Shown here: in pieces, positions 57,401 to 64,000 of the stretch
Position numbering within the stretch: the stretch's first letter is position 1
Layout of the letters: each line of letters begins with the position of its first letter
NCBI GenBank assembly: GCA_954871525.1
Contig: OX940866.1
Coordinates: 12,547,001-12,611,000 of the forward strand
Direction of reading: 5' to 3'
DNA: 64,000 bases
Origin: Parietaria judaica
Taxonomy: Eukaryota; Streptophyta; Magnoliopsida; Rosales; Urticaceae
Position numbers and translations under genes: made by a program
Notes under the pieces: model-generated
What the model saw: the letters and a program-made list of their open reading frames with translations, nothing else
What the model was told of the DNA's origin: nothing
Databases searched by the model: none

Positions 57401-60400
57401 GTCAACCACATGACTAGTAAGTGCCCTACTAAAAACCTATGCTCATTTTACCCAGTTCTTGTTTTGCAGCCACCTCTTTGGTACAACTCACGCTCGAAGT
57501 TAAAAACATTTCAATAGATCTCACAATTTTTATATCAAGGTAAAATAGATTATTTATCTACTAACAACTATTTCTATTCTATTCACCACTCAAAAGAATA
57601 AAAAGAGACTCTTCGGATTTGGCTTTTGAATCATAATTCAGATCACAATAAGAGTCCCGTATCTACACAACAAATGCAGCTGGAAAATAACTATCTACTT
57701 CAGAGGAATGATTAGGTCCAAATAAGGATGCAAGAGAGAACAGAATATCACGGACCTTGCCCATCGGTTGTCAACATTTTACGCATTATAGGAAGTAGCG
57801 TTGGTTCCACTTGAATAAAAAGATGCGGAAGCCTGCTGACTGATTCAAGAATTGTACTGATAGCTCGTAAACAGCCAACTGCGGCTAAAGCACCTGGATC
57901 ATCACCCTCCTCATCAGCTTCCGCTGAGTTCATACACCTCCAAAATGCAGCAGCCTAAAACCGTAGAATTGAAGATCTAAGAAAAACACATTGAGGCTGA
58001 TATACATTTGAGCTCAAAAGCAATAATCATTACCAAATTTTGGCACAACCCAAGAGCATAAGGACCCATCTCTTCCCCAAACTTATCTACTATAGTCTCC
58101 AACGTAAAAACCAGATCCTCATTCTCAACCTCGTTCATAAGTTTGAAAAACTCTGGAGAATAAACATTACAAGTTAAGCATGCTGCAAGTATTGTTTACA
58201 AAAGTAGTAAAGCATGTTAATAACATACCGTCTAGTAATTGAGGAAGAATCGGGCGAATTTCATCCAATTCTGCAAGTTAAAGCAGAAATAAAGTTGATA
58301 AAAACAAAAACAATAAACATATGTATTTACTAAAGCTAAAAATCTAGAGATCACAGGAGACATGCCTTTGCAAGCTTCGACAAATGAGCGCAATGCAAAC
58401 ACTGAATCAACACGAACAGGAAGTTCTGGGTCTCGCATGCCTGAGACGACACTGTGTAATGCTTTTCGGAAGTTGTTCTGATCTGCAAAGTTGATATGAG
58501 CATATTGCCCTGCAACCCATGCAGCCTGCAATCCACAGAGACAATAACAATGAGTAAAACAGCATAAAAGACAAAGAACCAAATTAACTAAACCTAGCTG
58601 ACAACCTATTAAGCTTTATGCCACAAAGAAACTTGAACGAAACAAACCTTGGCTCTTAGATGGCCAACCGGACTGCTAAACTCGGGGAAAACATGTTGCA
58701 CTAACATACGCTCAAGCTCGGACTTGTACGGCTCGGTTTGCTTCAGTTTGTCACAGAGTGCTCCTATAGCAAGAAGAGCGCCATCCTTTTGTCGGTAGGA
58801 CTTGTGCTGTGGTGGAGCCTCATCGTACCTGTATGAGTTCAAGCTTTAAATAATCACTGAAATCTGTGATCTTACAGCCTTGGCAGAAGAAAACAGTAGG
58901 CAGCACAGTACCTGTTGAAAATTTCAACTATAAACTGGATGAACTTTTGAAGGTTCTCTTTTCCACGTTTCCTGACCAACTCACTAACAAAATCCATCGA
59001 AGCCGTTCTGGGACTGTACAAGTCTTCAATGATGTCTAAAAAAGAAGAAGTTAAAGTTAGTAAATGCTTGTTTCTTACGAGTCGACCACCAAGCCAAATG
59101 AATCATACTTAAACTTACCATAACCCTTTCTCACATACTCATGAGGATCTTCATCCCAAAGCTTTTGATCGTTGTCGTTAAAGCACATAAGGGGGAATAC
59201 TATCTCAAAAAGAATGACATCAATTCGAGATTGCAGCAAGCTATACATACTGTTCTTTGAGATGCTGCAGAAATGGAACGTGGAGCTTATAATAGTGTAC
59301 AAATTGAGTATTAAATCCAAATTAACATAAAAGATGTATTGATTGGAAAGGATTATAATCCTTTTAAGTCTAATCACCTAGAAGCAAGTAAAGGATATTT
59401 TTCTTCAAGGCTAACTAATATTATTTAAAGAAATAAAAAATGCTTTTGATGGAAACTCGAAAGACATGCAACCCTAATTTTTCAATAAGTCTCAAATGGA
59501 AAGAATATGCATAACTTCTATGACAAACGCCATAGATTTATGATAAGATACAACTAGCGCAGATGTCATTACCTGTTGCTTAGGTACTGAAGAATGAGAT
59601 TGGTCACTCTATCTGGTAAATAACCACCAACCCGAATCACATTTAAAAGATTTAGATGGCACTCCAAAATCTTCGCTGCATATGTCTTCTGAAACATTTG
59701 GGCAAAGGCCCTGTTCTCGGGATTGTGAAGTTTCAAATCTCCGAATCTGAAAACAAGGTTTGTCAATGGAAACTCAGACGAAAAAAGCCTCATCCCAAAT
59801 GTTGGTTGGACTGAAGCATTACCTGGTGTATAACCTGTTTAAAATATGGACAGTCCATTTCTTGACCTTCCACCAACCCCACGTTTTTCGAACCTCGGGA
59901 TCCAAGGGTTGGCCTTCCAAAGGGACAGGTCTCTCCAAAACGCTCAAGAACAAAACCATCCAAGAATTGAATCTATTAGGATCAAATAGCTGCTTTGGAA
60001 TCTCCAGCTGGAAAAATAAATAATGCATTAGTATCACAAATGAATGAAGGTCAAATACGTCTCTGGATATTCTGATGAAAGGTTTATTAAGTTTACGGTT
60101 TAAACAAGAAGTATAAAATTCTGATATATTATCAGACAATTTCTAAGAAATCTTCTGATGGTAGAAGCCTAGGAGCATTAAAAACAGTAATTATAAACAT
60201 ATATCTAATATCAGTGAAACCAAGAGCATGAATGATTTCAGCACACATTTAAACCATCATCATCGTTAACAATTTTTTTTGTTACCGATTCCTTTGCAAA
60301 ATTCAAGCTATTGTAAAGAATTAATGCAAAAAAAAATGCAAAATTACTGAATTCAAGTTTGACTCTCTTGCAAGAGCTGGAAAAAAAAAATCAGGAAAAG

Positions 60401-61578
60401 TTTACTCATGAAAAGACGTACATATATTGAAGACCAGAATATTTTACAGATAAGCTTGATATAATCTGCTACATCCACTGGTGGGTTGGCAATTTGGACA
60501 AGCTTGTTGAATATAATTAGGAGGCTAGGAAATGTTTGGTCAACGATATGATGAACTGGAGTCCGTTCCTCATCAGATTTGAACCTAACATTAAGGCACA
60601 GAATAAAATCTCAGACACTCGAATTAAAATTTAAACAATCGTCAGTCATAAATAAAATTTTCATGGCACTTTAACAAAATGCAGAATTATGGACCTCATT
60701 TAAGTCACACGTATCTTAACAGTGGATCACTAATTTACTATCTCTCAATGAGAACACAACTGGTTAACATTCTATGAATTTAAGGAACTTACTCATATTT
60801 CCTGGAAAGAATCCGCAAAACGAACAGAGATGCATAGACTTGCTGCTCATCTTTTACTAAGTTGATCTTCAGCCATTCTAAGAGGTGTGGCCATTGCTCC
60901 GGGTAATCAGCATGGACCATTGTCTTCAAGCACTCACCGAGTTGTAATCTGTACAACACTTTAAGATAAGCCACAACCATACGGAAACCCGATCAAGGGT
61001 AAAATCAAATAAGAAAAACACATAAAATCAATTAATAAAAACGGAAAACTGGTTGATCAGTTGCACCTCAGCAACGGGGGAACTTTTGCGACAAACTCAA
61101 GGATGTGATGACGCACCGATTCTTTATCGCTCGCCAAAATCTGATGTTGCTCTTCTACATCAAACAAAAAAGGGAATGAAACATTGAAAACACTGATTAA
61201 ACCCAGCGCAGTATTACAAAATACCACGTCACAAACAAACGTACCGGGCTCGTGCGGCGACCAGTTCTTCGCGATGAAGTTCTTGAATTGAATGCTCGCG
61301 ACTTGCCGAACCGCCATATCGCAGCTATTATCCACTATGATCTGCAACAGCCTCAACAAATGCTGCGGCGAGTACTGAACCTGCAATCAAACCATTATGA
61401 AAGAAGATTCACTCACTGTTCGATCGAAATATATCAAAATTCCGGACAAAAAACTCAGACTTCTCCACAAAAAAAAAAAAGTGGTTACCTGATTAAGAGT
61501 CTGCTCGGCGGCTTTCCGTTCGTCGGGATTGACGCTGAGAGCGGCCTGAAGCACCGCAACGAGGTTGGGGATATCCAT
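54403..61578 (-). CDS. SAD2-like: Importin-beta family nuclear import receptor, SAD2 / importin-7-8 type
   Basis: Twenty-two exons: 61578-61489, 61380-61245, 61154-61067, 60948-60793, 60584-60422, 60007-59823, 59746-59573, 59264-59119, 59035-58912, 58828-58648, 58525-58366, 58270-58229, 58152-58034, 57954-57756, 57103-56972, 56735-56632, 56532-56353, 55861-55722, 55620-55481, 55286-55126, 54771-54645, 54563-54403. They total 3108 nt, 1035 aa, as expected for plant SAD2. All introns are GT-AG except the one after exon 11, which starts GC. The N-terminus ([14 protein letters not shown], then [20 protein letters not shown]) is the importin-beta N-terminal domain that binds Ran-GTP. HEAT-type helices fill the middle ([40 protein letters not shown]). 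An acidic stretch lies at ~887-960. It carries cargo into the nucleus. In Arabidopsis the orthologue affects ABA/drought response and miRNA activity (family knowledge). No disabling changes seen. Confidence 0.95.
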
Positions 61579-62608
61579 GGCGAATCCGGCGGTGATCGGG
61601 TTCTAAATGCGGGCTGGTTGAGACGATCGAAGCGAACGCCGATGGCGAAAATGATCGGAACCCTCGCCGGAGCAAGAGGGCAAGGTTCTAGGGTTGAGGA
61701 AGACAGAGGAGAGAGAGAGAGGGGCTTATAAAGCTCTAGGGTTTTTTGTTCAACTAAACCACTGCTTAAGCTTTTTCACTTTTAAATAATAAATAAAAAT
61801 AAAAAAAGAGTAAAACCGCGGTGGTCACTCGTCTCGTCTCGTGTAGTTCACTGAGGAGGGGAGGGAGCTTCTGTTTGGTTGCAGGGCGAGACTAAGCCGG
61901 GTGCTGGGATTGGTTCCTATTCGGGGTTAGCGATGTCCTGGAGTCGGGATTAGGCGAAAACGACTGAGGACGAGTGTGGAATACGACGTCGTTTTTTTAT
62001 TTATTTGTTTGGAGGTAGTATCTGGCTGGGGTCGCGAATGATTGTTCTTCTACTTTACAGGGTTTGCACGTGCAGATTCAAGCCAAGTTATGTTATATTA
62101 TTAGTCCTTGAAATTTTAGTTTCTTTCCGTTTCGCCCCTGTTGCTGTTTTGTTTTCATTCAAGCCGTTTTGTTTACACACAAGTTATAAATAGGTACATT
62201 GATTTTGTTGGGTTTTTCGATGGTTTTTCTCAATTCCGATGTGGAAATCACGGGATATCATCGAGATAATGACTTAGATTAAATTCAAAAATCAAGAGAG
62301 TGTTTCGATATGTTACCAGACTTTTGGTACTTTTGCCAATTGTATTAATTTTGGTGGAATCCTCCTCGGGAAGCATGCAACCGATTTTCTCGTGATGCGG
62401 ATCTGAGCTCGTCAATTGTCGAACCACCACGTCTCTGTGGGAACGTCTTTGAGTCCGAAAAACACCCTACCAGACTGCTAGGTCCTTCTCGGTGTTTGAA
62501 CTGCGAACCGATGGAGGCAGGGGGAGGAGAAAAATCGCGCCTAGGATTTGCTAGAGGGGTTGCGAGTTTTCTCTAGTTATTTTGGCTTAGTTATTTCGAA
62601 TTATGAGC
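61579..62608. other. Importin promoter/5' UTR and intergenic region
   Basis: Just upstream of the importin ATG is a GA-rich stretch (61696-61725 plus strand, CT-rich on the gene strand) likely to be 5' UTR. Around 61850-62000 is G+C-richer sequence of unknown nature. No other gene is supported. Confidence 0.4.
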
Positions 62609-64000
62609 TTTTTTTTTTTGAAAGAAAGACGAGCCTCATTAAACCCTCCGAGTCCCCCAAACGGGTGCGGCTCTAGAGGGAAGAGTACTCCACATCATAT
62701 TACTAGCGGCAGAAACCAAACAAACGTCCCGAACAAGGGTCGGGACTCCCTCGTTACAAACCGAGTCACGTGCAACAAGAGGTTCAATACTAGGCGGGAC
62801 AGACTCCAACCAAACTATATTCCCTCTAGACTTAATCGCGAGTCTGGCAAGGCCATGCGCGACTTCATTACAGCATGTCGGGCTAAAGTAGAACACAACA
62901 GACTCAATCTGAGTAACTAAGCGATGGATATCGGACACAATAGTGCCTAAATCGGATAAAGGGATGGACTTATTATTTAGAGTTTTAATAACCCCTTGAC
63001 AGTCAGATTGGATGCGAATCTTCGACCATCCCTTGTCGTACGCCCATTCAACCCCACGCCGAATAGCAGAAGCCTCCGCAAGTAGGGGGGACAAACCATG
63101 ACTATAGAAGTTAATTCCCGATGCAAGAACACGGTTTTCATGGTTGCGAGCCACTAGGCTAATGCCATAATTGTCCCCACAACCATCAATCGCGGCGTCA
63201 ACACAGATGTCAACATAGCCTTCCTCGGGGGGCTTCCAGGCTGGAGCAGTTTGATTAGTATCCTTCTTCGGATTCTCAGTATTCTGCGCCTCATTAAATT
63301 CAGTAAGGTAGCTAAGCGCCCCTTCAACAATATTCAGATGGGACCTCGATTTACTTCCTTTCACTACATTATTCCTATTATTCCATATTTGTCATAAGAG
63401 TAAAGAGAACAATGCAGACTCACCTGGGCTGAGAGATGTGAGAACCGAGGCGATGAGACATCTTGGTTCAGACAGGTCCAGAATACAGCCCAACCCAACA
63501 AGTTTCCAAATTTTTCGACTGAATTTACATCCCCAAAAGCAATGGCCAACCGTTTCATGCTCGAGATGGCAAAGAGGGCACCTCGTATCCAGCTGAATTC
63601 CACGGCGAGAAAGAATAGTCCGTGTGGCAAAACCTTTTTGCAGACCCTCCACACGTGGAGTTTAACTTTCGGAGGAACCGCAATCCTCCAAATCTTCCTC
63701 CACCAGGTCGTTCTGTTGTCAGATGAAGATGTTGATCCAAGGTCATGAGTCGAAGCGAAACCAATTCGATATCCGCTTTTGACCGAATACTCCCCATTCG
63801 TAGAATAATGCCACACATGATCATGTCTCTTTGATTGTTATTCGCCCGAGGAATGCTTAGAATGGCCGAGGCATCCTCAAAGCCAAACATAGCCCTTATG
63901 AGATCTTCGTCCCACTCTCCCGAGGCCGACTTAAGCTCACACACATGCAGATTCAAAGGTAGAGGAGGTGGATCAATAAGACGGAAAGTGTTCGACCTCG
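62609..64000 (-). mobile_element. 3' end of a LINE retrotransposon, degenerate
   Basis: Minus-strand order: RT C-terminal part, zinc-binding (zf-RVT) domain, RNase H-like domain, 3' UTR and a poly(A) of 11 (plus-strand T run 62609-62619). It extends past the right end of the window, so the 5' end and TSD are unseen. The 3' terminus ends in a short non-coding tail before the A run, typical of plant L1-type LINEs. Confidence 0.85.
62639..64000 (-). pseudogene. LINE ORF2 remnant: RT end, zf-RVT and RNase H-like domains
   Basis: Coding similarity passes through three frames. The RT end (WDEDLIRAMFGFEDASAILS, 63956-63820) shifts frame near 63816 into HYSTNGEYSVKSGYRIG and PPKVKLHVWRVCKKVLP. A second shift near 63633 leads to TRTILSRRGIQLDTRCPLCH and ETVGHCFWGC, the Cys/His zinc motif. 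A TGA near 63391, probably an old Trp codon, interrupts the way to the RNase H-like domain (62639-63364). That domain retains VDICVDAA, LLAEASAIRRGVEWAYDKGW and IQSDCQGVIKTL, with catalytic Asp-Glu-Asp in place. Two frameshifts plus one stop make it inactive. Confidence 0.85.

Noticed and set aside
1..64000. tRNA or complete rRNA genes
   Set aside because: None was recognised by eye. The 31695-31726 block is only a short rRNA-like fragment. A tRNA-scanning program would be decisive.

Overview
The window is plant nuclear DNA, most likely from a eudicot. The evidence is intron-rich genes for a pectin methylesterase, a trithorax-type SET-domain protein and a plant importin-beta, all with GT-AG introns (one GC-AG), in AT-rich intergenic DNA full of plant LTR retrotransposons, MITE-like elements, a LINE and (AT)n microsatellites. 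The species cannot be named from the sequence.

Layout. (1) 1-6435 is the 3' part of a Ty3/gypsy element on the plus strand with Tat-like features. It carries an antisense 'gypsy-type transposon' ORF, a 1537-bp tandem array of that ORF's distal part, a PPT and the 3' LTR. It abuts a fragment of another gypsy RNase H domain. (2) 7660-13444 is an intact two-exon pectinesterase gene whose 4-kb intron holds a hAT-like MITE with a perfect 8-bp target duplication. (3) 14563-24121 is a nested unit: a non-autonomous LTR element (TSD TAGAT, ~190-bp internal tandem repeats) with a 5.2-kb gag-only copia element (TSD TTTAT) inside its 5' LTR. (4) 24117-29500 holds an MRS2-like exon fragment, a ~970-bp near-palindromic foldback and another TIR candidate. 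(5) 29561-30145 encodes an atypical IBH1-like bHLH protein, followed by a dispersed direct duplication. (6) 32198-34143 and 35380-39127 are TIR elements. The first contains a second element with a 9-bp TSD; the second contains arrays of ~20-bp palindromic GTTAC/GTAAC units. (7) 40399-49360 (minus) is a 24-exon ATX1/ATX2-type H3K4 methyltransferase gene, traced with consistent phases to 1106 aa. (8) 50300-52799 (minus) is a short non-autonomous LTR element. (9) 54403-61578 (minus) is a 22-exon SAD2/importin-7-8-type gene, traced to 1035 aa. (10) 62609-64000 (minus) is the 3' end of a degenerate LINE, running off the window.

The four host genes are unrelated in function: cell-wall pectin modification, growth-regulating transcription factor antagonism, histone methylation and nuclear import. 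They form no operon-like or pathway cluster. The notable biology is in the transposable elements: nesting, gag-only and coding-free elements, internal tandem amplification, and antisense coding. All exon models were built by hand from splice signals, reading phase and recognition of conserved protein motifs. No alignment or database search was run.
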